Below are positions 35,022 through 43,510 of a DNA stretch of 64,000 nucleotides, one piece after another (within the stretch, counting starts at the first letter, position 1; the number at the start of each line of letters is the position of its first letter). This DNA is from REEB76 sp963774895 (lineage in GTDB: Bacteria; Pseudomonadota; Gammaproteobacteria; Natronospirales; REEB76): contig CAVZGN010000002.1 in the NCBI GenBank assembly GCA_963774895.1, positions 477,975 to 541,974 of the forward strand, in the 5' to 3' direction. The notes under the pieces are model-generated. The model worked only from the letters and a program-made list of their open reading frames with translations, made no database searches and was not told where the DNA came from. The position numbers and the translations under genes are program-made.

Positions 35022-35621
35022 TCACATAGACCGCCACTCGCGCAGGCTGAACATCCGTATGAAGGTCGGATGGTGCAACAGGCTGTGGAGCAGGGTCACG
35101 GCTAAATGGCCGCCCCAATAGATCCAGGTGATGACCGCGAATGTATCGTGGACATCCTCGATGATTTCCAGGACGTCAGCGCTGGCGCCCGCCATGCGGA
35201 ATAAATAGAAGGACGTGCCTGCCAACACCGTGGCGGTGACCGCCAGCAAACCCAGTCCGTGGACAAAACCTACCAGACCCCCGTCCGTGCCGGGTCCGCC
35301 AGGTGGCAGTTGCCGGTAGCGTATGGCCTGCCTGAATTCCCGGGTGACGGCGCGCAGGCCTGAATTTGACCAGGGAAACAAGTGGTGCAGGCCTTCGTGC
35401 GGATGAGTGGCCGACCACAGCCAGTGCAGCAGCAGCAGAGTGAGTATCGTGAAACCGAGGATTTCATGCGACTCGAAGCCGAAGCTGTCCGGCCGGCTGG
35501 CATGGGGGCTGCGCATGAAGCTGCCGATAAACAGCTGTGCGGTGACGGCGATGGCCAGCAGCAGGTGTAATAGCCGCAATGGCCGGCTCCATTTTGCTGA
35601 AGTAATTTCTTGATTTGTCAT
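35022..35621 (-). CDS. Cytochrome b561-family membrane protein
   Basis: The start at MTNQEITSAKWSRPLR gives 199 residues. A longer open frame to 35810 is rejected because its extra N-terminus is the dispersed repeat read in frame. Four helices carry His in positions typical of prokaryotic b-type diheme proteins (LLHLLLA, FGFESHEILG, LLLHWLWSATHPHE, HDTFAVITWIYWGGHLAVTLLHSLLHH). It probably passes electrons between the quinone pool and a periplasmic partner. It is convergent with the DUF1579-like gene. Confidence 0.82.
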   Translation of the reverse strand: MTNQEITSAKWSRPLRLLHLLLAIAVTAQLFIGSFMRSPHASRPDSFGFESHEILGFTILTLLLLHWLWSATHPHEGLHHLFPWSNSGLRAVTREFRQAIRYRQLPPGGPGTDGGLVGFVHGLGLLAVTATVLAGTSFYLFRMAGASADVLEIIEDVHDTFAVITWIYWGGHLAVTLLHSLLHHPTFIRMFSLREWRSM

Positions 35622-35696
35622 GCGCCCGTTTCCGTAGCAGTTGGCTGTTGAAGACCGGCACATTCTCCTGGAATCCATCTCAAAGTGCGATGCACC

Positions 35697-35830
35697 CCTC
35701 TGCCGCCGGGAGACGACTGCATGGATGCAGGAGGTAGAGCAACGCAGGGAGCGATTGCCGAGGGCGGGGGTGAGGGTGCGGCGAACACTATAGCACCGCG
35801 TTTTGTTCACACCCTCACCCGCCCTTCAGG
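35697..35830. repeat. Dispersed repeat, copy A
   Basis: The 58-bp core at 35707-35764 is the inverted complement of 38643-38700 with about 4 mismatches. Next to it, GGGCGGGGGTGAGGGTG (35762-35778) and its near-complement at about 35809-35825 form a long imperfect hairpin. The element lies between cytochrome b561 and rpoH. Confidence 0.7.
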
Positions 35831-35860
35831 GATTTCGGGATAAGTTCTGGATTCGATGAC

Positions 35861-35886
35861 AAAAAAACCCGGCAGATTGCCGGGTT
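35861..35886 (-). terminator. Intrinsic terminator of rpoH
   Basis: A 9-bp stem AACCCGGCA/TGCCGGGTT with a 3-base loop lies at 35866-35886. On the minus strand it is followed by seven T, 25 bases after the rpoH stop. Confidence 0.88.
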
Positions 35887-35911
35887 TGTATTTTATGGTT
35901 GAGCGAAACTT

Positions 35912-36784
35912 TTAGGCCATGAGCACGCCGAGTTTCTTGATGGCGTTATTTTCCAGCTGGCGGATGCGCTCTGCCGATACGCCGTAGTGATTCGCTAGTT
36001 CCTGCAGGGTCGCCTTATTCTCGTCCAGCCAACGCCGCTGCATGATGTGGCGGCTGCGGTCATCGAGTTTCACCAACGCGCGCTGCAACTGTGCCTCGCC
36101 CTTGGTCTCGGAATCAGTGCGCTCCAGCGCCTGTGCGGGATCCGCGTTGTCATCCGCTTTCAGGTAAGCCACCGGCGCCACACTGCGGCTGTCCTCATCT
36201 TCGGTCTCCGGCGTAGTGTCGAAAGTGATGTCCTGGCCGGCGAGCCTGGATTCCATCTCCATCACGTCTTCGGGCGAGACTTTCAATTCCCGTGCGATGG
36301 TTTCCACTTCCTTGCGGTTCATCCAGCCGAGGCGCTTCTTGGAACTACGCAAATTGAAGAACAGTTTGCGTTGCGATTTGGTGGTGGCCACCTTGACGAT
36401 GCGCCAGTTCTTGAGGATGAATTCGTGGATCTCGGCCTTGATCCAATGCACGGCGAACGACACCAGACGTACACCCACTTCCGGATCGAAACGTTTGACC
36501 GCTTTCATCAAGCCGATGTTGCCTTCCTGTATGAGGTCGCCGAGCGGCAGTCCGTAGCCCAGATAGCCGCGCGCCACATGCACCACGAAACGCAGATGAT
36601 GCAGCACCAGCTCGCGGGCCGCATCCAGGTCCTCGGATTCGCGGAAACGTATGGCCAAGGCACGCTCTTCCGGTGCGCTCAGAACCGGCACAGCGTTGAC
36701 CGCCTGGATATAGGCATTCAGACTGCCGGTGGGGCCGGCCAGAATCAGCTGTTGTGAGCGGGGCATCAGAGCAGTACGCGCCAT
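35912..36784 (-). CDS. rpoH: RNA polymerase heat-shock sigma factor (sigma-32)
   Basis: The 290-residue protein has region 2 (about 55-120; GLPLGDLIQEGNIGLMKAV), the RpoH box QRKLFFNLR (138-146) that marks sigma-32, and region 4 with a helix-turn-helix (LQELANHYGVSAERIRQLE). It directs transcription of chaperone and protease genes. The ATG is preceded by a full AGGAGGT site. Upstream lies a perfect CIRCE element, so HrcA probably represses it. It is the last gene of the conserved ftsY-ftsE-ftsX-rpoH order. Confidence 0.97.
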   Translation of the reverse strand: MARTALMPRSQQLILAGPTGSLNAYIQAVNAVPVLSAPEERALAIRFRESEDLDAARELVLHHLRFVVHVARGYLGYGLPLGDLIQEGNIGLMKAVKRFDPEVGVRLVSFAVHWIKAEIHEFILKNWRIVKVATTKSQRKLFFNLRSSKKRLGWMNRKEVETIARELKVSPEDVMEMESRLAGQDITFDTTPETEDEDSRSVAPVAYLKADDNADPAQALERTDSETKGEAQLQRALVKLDDRSRHIMQRRWLDENKATLQELANHYGVSAERIRQLENNAIKKLGVLMA

Positions 36785-36811
36785 GGAGACCTCCTAAAAT
36801 TAAAGGGTATT

Positions 36812-36838
36812 TTAGCACTCTAGGTATATGAGTGCTAA
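36812..36838. promoter_or_regulatory. CIRCE element (HrcA operator) upstream of rpoH
   Basis: TTAGCACTC, nine bases, GAGTGCTAA: an exact match to the CIRCE consensus in sequence and spacing. It is 28 bases from the rpoH start codon. On the minus strand a TTAGCA (36833-36838) and TAAAAT (36809-36814) with an 18-base spacer could be the -35 and -10 boxes, which would put the operator across the promoter. Confidence 0.88.
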
Positions 36839-36894
36839 CGGGTTCCAGAGTTCCAGGGTAAAGAGCGGTCAAAACCTTTGCATTCAAGAACTTG

Positions 36895-37875
36895 TCAGGA
36901 TGGTTCGATTTCCCGCAAGTGCCGGGCCACGGCCAGCCAAGAGCCCAGCCAGCCCAGGGCGATACCGCTCGCCAGCAACCATAGGCTGCCGTGAAAGCCC
37001 AGACCACTCAAGCTGAACTGGCCGCCATATAGACTCGCCAGGCGGCCCACTGGCCCAGCCATGAGCAACAATGCAGTCACCACCAACAACCAGGCCAGTA
37101 CCCCGCCAGCCAGGCCATACCAGGTTCCGTGATACAGGAACGGCCGGCGGATGAAACGGTCGGTGGCGCCCAAGAGCTTGCTGACCTCGATCTCCGCGCG
37201 CCGGTTCTCGATTTCCAGACGGATGGTGTTGCCGACGATAAACACCACCGCCAGCCCCAGCAGCAGGCCGATGATGATGACCGCACGCCGCAGGATGTCT
37301 AGCATGGCCTGCAGGCGCTCGAGCCACTGGATGTCCATGCGCACCTGATCCACCTGTGGCAGCGCACCCAGAGTCCTGCCTAACTGCTGGGTCGCCGCGG
37401 GCGTGGCGTAGTCATCGATCGGCTGGATCACCAATACCGCAGGCAGCGGATTGCTGCCCAACAGGTTCAGGGCATCGCCGAATCCGGAACGTTGCTGGAA
37501 ATCCGCCAGTGACTGGCTGGCGGTGATGATCTGCACCGCGCCCACACCGGGCTGCCCACGCACGCTGGTGGCTAACTGTTGAACCACGGCATCGCTAAGC
37601 CCGGGTTTCAGGAACAACGAGATACGCGCCGCGCCCTTCCAGTCACCGCTCATGCTCCTGGCATTTTTCACCATTAGCAAAGTACCGGCGGGTAACGCCA
37701 GCGCGATACCGATGACCGCTACGGTCATGAAGGTGGCCAGCGGGTTACGCCGCAAGCGCACGAATCCCGCCAGAAACATCTGCCGATGGTGCAGGAAGTA
37801 GGCACCGAGTCGCTGGCTGAGTGTGTGGTGACTGAGCTGCGCGCCATGCACGCCGTCTTCACGCGCGTTCGGCAT
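36895..37875 (-). CDS. ftsX: Cell division ABC-like permease FtsX
   Basis: The 326-residue protein has a cytosolic N-terminus, one helix (about 47-68), a periplasmic loop (about 75-205) that activates peptidoglycan-hydrolase regulators such as EnvC, and three C-terminal helices with the MacB/FtsX-type segment NRRAEIEVSKLLGATDRFI. With FtsE it couples ATP hydrolysis to septal cell-wall splitting. It overlaps ftsE by 17 bases and is followed by rpoH after 110 bases. Confidence 0.95.
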   Translation of the reverse strand: MPNAREDGVHGAQLSHHTLSQRLGAYFLHHRQMFLAGFVRLRRNPLATFMTVAVIGIALALPAGTLLMVKNARSMSGDWKGAARISLFLKPGLSDAVVQQLATSVRGQPGVGAVQIITASQSLADFQQRSGFGDALNLLGSNPLPAVLVIQPIDDYATPAATQQLGRTLGALPQVDQVRMDIQWLERLQAMLDILRRAVIIIGLLLGLAVVFIVGNTIRLEIENRRAEIEVSKLLGATDRFIRRPFLYHGTWYGLAGGVLAWLLVVTALLLMAGPVGRLASLYGGQFSLSGLGFHGSLWLLASGIALGWLGSWLAVARHLREIEPS

Positions 37876-38548
37876 CGGGACCTCCCTGGAGTTCGGGCGC
37901 CACCATGCGGCCGGCCCGCAAGCTCAGGTAGCGCTGACCGAGACGTCGGATCAGATTGTGATCGTGGCTGGCGACCAGCACAGTGATACCCACCTGGTTC
38001 AGGCGCAGGAACAATTGCATGACTTCATAGGACAGATCCGGATCCAGGTTGCCGGTAGGCTCGTCGGCGATCAGGATCGGCGGACGGCTAATGACGGCGC
38101 GTGCGATCCCGACGCGCTGCTGTTCACCGGTGGACAGGGTCACTGGCAGCGCTTGCTCCTTGTGCAATAGTCCCACCAGTTCCAGGGCCGCGCCCACGCG
38201 CCGCGGGATGTCCTTGTAGAACACTCCGGCGATGGTGAGTGGCATGGCCACATTGTCGAATACCGTGCGCTCATGCAGCAGTTTGTGGTCCTGAAAGATG
38301 ACGCCCACCTTGCGGCGGTAATACGGGATCTGGCGGCGGCGGATGCCGGAGAGGTTCTGACCGTTGATGATGATCTGGCCGCGGCTCGGGCGCTCGATCA
38401 GGGCCAGCAGCTTAAGCAAGGTGCTCTTGCCGGCGCCTGAAGGTCCGGTGAGGAACACCATCTCGCCGCGCTCGATGCTCAAGCTCACACCCGAGAGGGC
38501 TTCGTTGCCACCCGCATAGCGCTTGCTGACTTCGGAAAATAGGATCAC
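37859..38548 (-). CDS. ftsE: Cell division ATP-binding protein FtsE
   Basis: The 229-residue ABC ATPase has Walker A GPSGAGKST, Q-loop VIFQDHKLL, signature LSTGEQQR, Walker B ILIADEPTGNLD and the H-switch VASHDH. The start is GTG at 38548; no in-frame ATG precedes the conserved MILFSEVSKRY beginning. It is the ATPase partner of FtsX, with overlapping frames. The upstream gap to ftsY is filled by a dispersed repeat. Confidence 0.96.
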   Translation of the reverse strand: MILFSEVSKRYAGGNEALSGVSLSIERGEMVFLTGPSGAGKSTLLKLLALIERPSRGQIIINGQNLSGIRRRQIPYYRRKVGVIFQDHKLLHERTVFDNVAMPLTIAGVFYKDIPRRVGAALELVGLLHKEQALPVTLSTGEQQRVGIARAVISRPPILIADEPTGNLDPDLSYEVMQLFLRLNQVGITVLVASHDHNLIRRLGQRYLSLRAGRMVAPELQGGPDAERA

Positions 38549-38623
38549 CGTTGTTCCGCTTCTGGGATGGGTTCATTCTTGGAGGAATAAAGTACACGGG
38601 AAACAAAAGCTTCCGTGCATTCT

Positions 38624-38804
38624 CTCAGCCCCCTCACCCCAACCCTCGGCAACCGTTCCCTGCGTTGCTCGACCTCCTGCATCCACGCAGTCGTCTCCCG
38701 CCAGGGGAGAGGGTGGTTTATTGCGACGTCTATTGAAGAACAGCGATCTCTTGCCCCTTCTCCCCTTGTGGGAGAAGGAGGGGATGAGGGGTGTAAAAAT
38801 CCTT
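38624..38804. repeat. Dispersed repeat, copy B, in the ftsY-ftsE gap
   Basis: About 180 bases bounded by inverted ends (CCCCCTCACCCC at 38629-38640, and GGGGATGAGGGG near 38780-38791). The left half contains the 58-bp core shared with copy A (38643-38700) and a short hairpin CTCCCGCCAGGGGAG (38695-38709). The right half has the hairpin CCTTCTCCCCTTGTGGGAGAAGG (38756-38778, written here as its full 23-base palindrome region by position only: stem halves CTTCTCCC and GGGAGAAG). It looks like a non-coding mobile or palindromic element. Confidence 0.65.
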
Positions 38805-38819
38805 TGGAGCTGCAATACC

Positions 38820-39743
38820 TCATGCCTGCGATTCTCCCACCAAAGCAGTCGCAAACGCCTGTGCATCGAATTCTTCCAGATCGTCGGCCTGTTCGCCCAA
38901 GCCGATAAAGCGGATCGGGATGCCGAAACGCTGGGCTGCCGCGATCGCCATACCGCCTTTGGCGCTGCCGTCCAGCTTGGCAATCACCAGTCCCGTCACC
39001 CCCACCGCCGCATGGAATTGTTCGATCTGGTGCAAGGCATTCTGGCCGGTGCCGGCGTCCAATACCAGCAGGCATTCGTGCGGCGCTGAGGCATCGAGCT
39101 TGGCGAGCACCCGGCGGATCTTCTTCAGTTCTTCCATCAGGTTGCCCTGGGTGTGCAGGCGACCGGCGGTATCCACGATCAGTGCATCGCAGCCTCGGGC
39201 CTTGGCTGCCAGCCAGGCATCGTGGGCCACGGCGGCCGGATCGGCGCCGGCCGCCTGGGCGATGACCGGCACGTTTTGCCGTGCACCCCAGGCCTGTAAC
39301 TGTTCCACCGCGGCGGCCCGGAAGGTATCGCCGGCCGCCAGCATGAGTTGCAGTCCGCTGGATTTGAAACGCTGCGCCAGCTTGCCGAGGGTGGTGGTCT
39401 TGCCGACGCCGTTTACACCCACAGCCAGGATCACGAACGGCTTGCTGGCGCTTTCCAGCTTGAGCGGATGTGCCACCGGTGCCAGCAGTCCAGTGATGAT
39501 CTCCACTAGTGCAGTGCGTAGTGCTTCTGCATCCTTCAATTTGTCTTCGCGCGCGCAGGATCGCAGCTGCTCAAGGATCGCACGCGTCGCCTCTACGCCT
39601 ACATCCGCCTGCAGTAATTGGTTTTCCAGTTCTTCCAGGAGCGCGTCGTCGATCGGGCGCCCTGGGGTGATGTGCAGTACAGCAAGTCGCAGCCGCTGGC
39701 GTAGCTTGCTGAGGAAACTTATCTGGGAAATGGGCTGATTCAT
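38820..39743 (-). CDS. ftsY: Signal recognition particle receptor FtsY
   Basis: FtsY docks SRP-ribosome complexes at the membrane. The 307-residue protein is the NG core only: N domain (about 1-95), then the SRP GTPase with GVNGVGKTTTLGKLA, GDTFRAAAVEQL, VDTAGRLHTQ, and AKLDGSAKGG. The long acidic A domain of E. coli FtsY is lacking, as in many other bacteria. It heads the ftsY-ftsE-ftsX series and is separated from rsmD by a lipase gene. Confidence 0.96.
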   Translation of the reverse strand: MNQPISQISFLSKLRQRLRLAVLHITPGRPIDDALLEELENQLLQADVGVEATRAILEQLRSCAREDKLKDAEALRTALVEIITGLLAPVAHPLKLESASKPFVILAVGVNGVGKTTTLGKLAQRFKSSGLQLMLAAGDTFRAAAVEQLQAWGARQNVPVIAQAAGADPAAVAHDAWLAAKARGCDALIVDTAGRLHTQGNLMEELKKIRRVLAKLDASAPHECLLVLDAGTGQNALHQIEQFHAAVGVTGLVIAKLDGSAKGGMAIAAAQRFGIPIRFIGLGEQADDLEEFDAQAFATALVGESQA

Positions 39744-39796
39744 TTATCACAAAATACAGCAACAAGCTTTATCCTAGCATCGATGTGATACCGCAT

Positions 39797-39825
39797 AAAA
39801 AACGGGGCGGCTAGCGCCGCCCCGT
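39797..39825 (-). terminator. Intrinsic terminator of the lipase gene
   Basis: A 10-bp GC-rich stem ACGGGGCGGC/GCCGCCCCGT (39802-39825, 4-base loop) is followed on the minus strand by a run of T. It separates the lipase gene from ftsY. Confidence 0.88.
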
Positions 39826-39843
39826 AATCGATGCACAATCTGA

Positions 39844-41976
39844 TTACTTGATCAGGCCGGCTGGATTGTTATTGATCGGCAGATAGTGACCGTAGCTGCC
39901 CATGAAGTTTGCCATTTCAGTCTGCATCTCCAAGGTCACCGCTCCGTACAAGGAGGCATCCGCACTGCATGCAGATGAGGGCACCGCAGGCGACAGCAGT
40001 GAACCATGCGTACCAGCTGTGAACTGCACTAATGCATGGATGGGGTTGACGCTTGGACCAATCGTGGTATTCGTCTGGGTAAGCCCCATGAGATCCGCCA
40101 GCAATTGGGTGCTGCTATTGGGTACGACTGTATCTGGAACATTGCAGGGATCGCTGTTAAAACCTCCCACCACCTCAATCATGTGGATAGGGTCGTTAGC
40201 CGCAGCCAGCGCGGCATAGTTTGCCGGGTCGCCATCCTCGATCACCGACTGGGCGTTCCGGAAGAAGTCATCGTAGAACTGAGTGCCTGGAACAATTCCT
40301 TCGGCCTCCAGGCCCGCATTGATTTGTGGTGCGAACTCCACGGAATTTAGCAACAACTGGGTGATGTTGCCGCCGGGGTTGGCAAGCGTGGCAGCCAGGA
40401 TATGTCCGCCGTCGAACGCCAGGTATGAAGTGCCTGTGATTGCCCCCAGCGAGTGGCCCACGAAGGAGATTTGCGAGCCGTCGAACAAGGTGTTGGCAGT
40501 TCCGTACGAAGTAATGGCTGGAACGGCCTTGCGCAAGGCAATCAGGTCAGACACTGCTTCCCGCAGGTTGTCACGGGAAGTCAGCAGGCTGCTGAGATTG
40601 ATGAAATAACTGCCGGAGGGCGCGGTAGTACTGCTGGTTGTGCTGAAAAAGGGTGGAACCTCCGGCAAGTTAAAGGTACGTTCGCCTGTTATCAAACCCG
40701 CGGCTGGGGTGCTGCTGAACAATTGATTCTGATAGAACGGATCGGTTGTATCCGTCACGCCGTGTAACGGCAAATCGATGGCTACCGCGGCGATGCACGC
40801 ATGTGCCAAAGCATCGGCGATCGCAAACACGTTCTCCCGATCCTGGGTGATGCCATGCTGGAAGATCACCACCGGCCAGCCAGGGCCGGGTTTGGTACAA
40901 CCTGAGGTGCTATCAGGCAAGGTAACCAGCATCGGAATAGTGACGTTGGCGGTTGCGGCCGGCATAGGGTCAAGTACGGTGGTGTTACCACCGGAGGCTG
41001 TCTGCCAGTAATCAGTCAAAGCCGGCGTCGGATTGCTGGACGTGGCGACTGTCAGGTAATAGGGAATCGTGAGTGTGCCGGCCCAGATTTCGGCAAGCCC
41101 GGGAAGCGCTGCGTTGATCTCGTTGGTATTTATTCCGGTATCCGCCACTGTGCCGACACCGGCCGGAGTATTGGCCTCTACAGCGGTGAACGTCGCGCCA
41201 ATGTACTCAGTACTGAAACTAAAAGTGAGCACGATACTGGACGGATTGGGCACCACTTGGCCGGCGACGCACAATTGCGCCAACGTGAATTGTGCGATCG
41301 GCAAAAGCGCCTGGCTGGGCAATTGGGTGGCGTCGATCTTGGTGGGGTCGCAGCTGGCGGCCAACGCCGGCGCATCTGCGGCCAGGATGGCCGCATAATC
41401 CGTACTTGGGACGGCGGCATCGCCGTTAGAATCCTTAATGTCGTTCGTCAACACCACCAGATAGCTGCTGCCGCCAGCAAGAGGTACTAGCGGAGTGATG
41501 TTGAGTACCATGCCATTTGAATCGGAAGCGGTCGAGACACCGACACTGTAATCTGTGCCCTCAACCAGAGGCTTTACGAAACCTGTTATGGCTTTAGTTT
41601 GCGGATCGGTGGTCACCTGAAACACTAAAACATCACCCGCATTCAAACTGGTAGTGTCAATCGTATTGGTGAAGTACGCATTGATAACCGACTGGGTGCC
41701 GAAACCATCGAGTGCATTCATCGCGCAGGTCGGTGCATTGGCAGGACTGCTGGTGGGGCCGCAGTCTACGGGGATATTAAGCGTGCCGGTCGCGCTGCCA
41801 TTGAAGTACAGATCGCTCGGGAAAGGCCCGATGGCGCTCAAAGGCGTGAAGCTTGCCTGGAATGTGGAACTCTGGCTGGTATTCGAGGTGGTTACGGTCG
41901 TGGAATCATTACCCTTGACGCAGGCAGTAAGCACAAGGGCCACAGTGGTAAGCAGGACCAGCGCGCGCTTATTCAT
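39844..41976 (-). CDS. VolA/Pla-1-like lipase lipoprotein
   Basis: A 710-residue lipoprotein with a lipobox (VLTAC, lipidated C19) and a Ser/Thr-rich linker. The N-terminal half (about 40-330) resembles the bacterial virulence-factor lipase N-terminal domain with Ig-like character (SSYLVVLTNDIKD). The C-terminal alpha/beta-hydrolase has the oxyanion segment FQHGITQDR (H374) and the nucleophile in VGHSLGAITG (S509). Such proteins are surface-exposed lipases or lysophospholipases that free fatty acids from external lipids. It sits between ftsY and rsmD, which are normally neighbours. Confidence 0.82.
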   Translation of the reverse strand: MNKRALVLLTTVALVLTACVKGNDSTTVTTSNTSQSSTFQASFTPLSAIGPFPSDLYFNGSATGTLNIPVDCGPTSSPANAPTCAMNALDGFGTQSVINAYFTNTIDTTSLNAGDVLVFQVTTDPQTKAITGFVKPLVEGTDYSVGVSTASDSNGMVLNITPLVPLAGGSSYLVVLTNDIKDSNGDAAVPSTDYAAILAADAPALAASCDPTKIDATQLPSQALLPIAQFTLAQLCVAGQVVPNPSSIVLTFSFSTEYIGATFTAVEANTPAGVGTVADTGINTNEINAALPGLAEIWAGTLTIPYYLTVATSSNPTPALTDYWQTASGGNTTVLDPMPAATANVTIPMLVTLPDSTSGCTKPGPGWPVVIFQHGITQDRENVFAIADALAHACIAAVAIDLPLHGVTDTTDPFYQNQLFSSTPAAGLITGERTFNLPEVPPFFSTTSSTTAPSGSYFINLSSLLTSRDNLREAVSDLIALRKAVPAITSYGTANTLFDGSQISFVGHSLGAITGTSYLAFDGGHILAATLANPGGNITQLLLNSVEFAPQINAGLEAEGIVPGTQFYDDFFRNAQSVIEDGDPANYAALAAANDPIHMIEVVGGFNSDPCNVPDTVVPNSSTQLLADLMGLTQTNTTIGPSVNPIHALVQFTAGTHGSLLSPAVPSSACSADASLYGAVTLEMQTEMANFMGSYGHYLPINNNPAGLIK

Positions 41977-42090
41977 TAGTTTTCCTCCGTAAATGGCGAA
42001 TTAGGGTACGCTGGAGACGCGCTCCCACGCAAGCATCACAGACACCTGCACTAGATTCAGTACAATCGGCTGATCTACTGGATTTTCCCC

Positions 42091-42681
42091 ATGTTCAATC
42101 CCGGCCGAGGCTATAAAAACGAGTTCCGCATCATCGCCGGCCAGTGGCGCCGGCGGCGGCTCAAGTTTCCACCATTGCCCGGGATCCGGCCGTCTCCGGA
42201 CCGGGTGCGGGAGACCCTGTTCAACTGGCTCATGCACCGGATTGCCGGGGCCCGCTGCCTGGACCTGTTCGCGGGCAGTGGCGCCTTAGGGCTCGAAGCC
42301 CTGTCCCGGGGCGCCGCCAGTGTGCTGTTCATTGATCAGGAACGCCAGGTGGTGGATGCTCTGCGCACGCATCTGGAAACCCTGAATGCCGCAAACGGCG
42401 AAGTGTTGCATTCCGATGCGTTGGCTTTTCTGCATGCACCCCAGCAGGTGTTCGATATCGTGTTTCTGGATCCGCCGTTCGCATCCCCGCTGTTGGCGGA
42501 AGCCGCCCAGGCATTGGAAGAATACGGCTGGCTGGCCCCGCAGGCACAGGTATATATGGAATACCCCAAGGGCACGCTGCCGCTGTTACCGGCGACCTGG
42601 GAGATGATCCGTGAAGGCCATGCGGGCCGGGTGGCTTTCGGCCTGGCGCGGGAGGCACCGGCAGAACTTGCCCGGAACTGA
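42091..42681 (+). CDS. rsmD: 16S rRNA (guanine966-N2)-methyltransferase
   Basis: The 196-residue SAM methyltransferase has FRIIAGQWRRRRLKFP at the N-terminus, RPSPDRVRETLFNWL, the SAM motif CLDLFAGSGALGLEALSRG (56-74), FIDQ, and the catalytic DPPF (127-130). It modifies G966 near the ribosomal P site. It is divergent from the ftsYEX side, as usual, and is followed by coaD after 33 bases. Confidence 0.95.
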   Translation: MFNPGRGYKNEFRIIAGQWRRRRLKFPPLPGIRPSPDRVRETLFNWLMHRIAGARCLDLFAGSGALGLEALSRGAASVLFIDQERQVVDALRTHLETLNAANGEVLHSDALAFLHAPQQVFDIVFLDPPFASPLLAEAAQALEEYGWLAPQAQVYMEYPKGTLPLLPATWEMIREGHAGRVAFGLAREAPAELARN

Positions 42682-42714
42682 AAAGCCCGCTATACAGGCG
42701 TGCAAGGAGACCCC

Positions 42715-43197
42715 ATGGCCGTCAGCATCCTCTATCCCGGCACCTTCGATCCCATCACCAACGGACATGCCGACATCGTGCGGCGTGCGGCACGGCTATT
42801 CGATAAGGTAGTGGTGGCGATTGCTGCCAACCCCGGCAAGACCCCGGGGTTTTCTCTGAAGGCGCGCGTAGCGATGGCGCGCGCCGCGCTCAAGGACATC
42901 AAGAATGTGGAGGTCTGTGGTTTCGCGGAGCTTACCGTGGCTTTTGCCCACAAGCAGGGCATCCAGGCGATCCTGCGTGGTCTGCGCGCGGTCTCGGATT
43001 TCGAATTCGAATTCCAGCTGGCTGCCATGAACCGGCATCTGGGTCCGGATGTGGAAACCATATTCATGTCGCCGGCGGAACAATTCACTTTCATCTCGTC
43101 CAGTCTGGTACGTGAGATCGCCACGCTCGGTGGTGATGTGTCGCAGTTCGTGCACCCGGCGGTCATGGCAGAACTGCGAAAACTTAAGAAGCGTTAG
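42715..43197 (+). CDS. coaD: Phosphopantetheine adenylyltransferase
   Basis: CoaD makes dephospho-CoA from phosphopantetheine and ATP. The start MAVSILYPGTFDPITNGH has AAGGAGA upstream; an earlier ATG at 42700 is less likely. The 160 residues include the nucleotidyltransferase H18, IQAILRGLRAVSDFE, and the C-terminal TFISSSLVREIA. It belongs to the rsmD-coaD-ferredoxin series. Confidence 0.96.
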   Translation: MAVSILYPGTFDPITNGHADIVRRAARLFDKVVVAIAANPGKTPGFSLKARVAMARAALKDIKNVEVCGFAELTVAFAHKQGIQAILRGLRAVSDFEFEFQLAAMNRHLGPDVETIFMSPAEQFTFISSSLVREIATLGGDVSQFVHPAVMAELRKLKKR

Positions 43198-43232
43198 AAT
43201 AAACAATCTAAATTCATCTGCCGGATGTAAAC

Positions 43233-43484
43233 GTGGCGCTCAAGATTACCGACGCCTGCATCAACTGTGACGTATGCGAGCCCGAGTGCCCGAACCACGC
43301 CATTTCCCAAGGCGAGGAAATCTATGAGATTGACCCGAATCTGTGCACCGAATGTGTCGGACATTTCGATGCACCCCAATGCCGGCAGGTATGTCCAGTG
43401 GATTGCATCCCGCTGGATGAGGCTCATGCGGAAACCCATGAGCAGTTGCTGGCAAAATACCGGCGCCTGACCGGTAAAATCTGA
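43233..43484 (+). CDS. YfhL-type 2[4Fe-4S] ferredoxin
   Basis: An 83-residue ferredoxin starting with GTG. The first cluster motif is CINCDVCEPECP; the second is CTECVGHFDAPQCRQVCPVDC with the extended loop typical of the YfhL/Alvin-type ferredoxins. It has a C-terminal helix (THEQLLAKYRRL). It is often located beside coaD in gammaproteobacteria. These ferredoxins have very low potentials, and their partner is not defined by the context. Confidence 0.94.
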   Translation: MALKITDACINCDVCEPECPNHAISQGEEIYEIDPNLCTECVGHFDAPQCRQVCPVDCIPLDEAHAETHEQLLAKYRRLTGKI

Positions 43485-43510
43485 CGGCATAATTAACCCG
43501 AGGCTTTCAA

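Noticed and set aside
35622..35810. N-terminal extension of the cytochrome b561 gene
   Set aside because: The extra 63 residues are the dispersed repeat read in frame; the same residues appear in an open frame in copy B near ftsE.
38523..39089. Open frames in the ftsE-ftsY gap on both strands
   Set aside because: They run through the repeat and into ftsY or ftsE in wrong frames.
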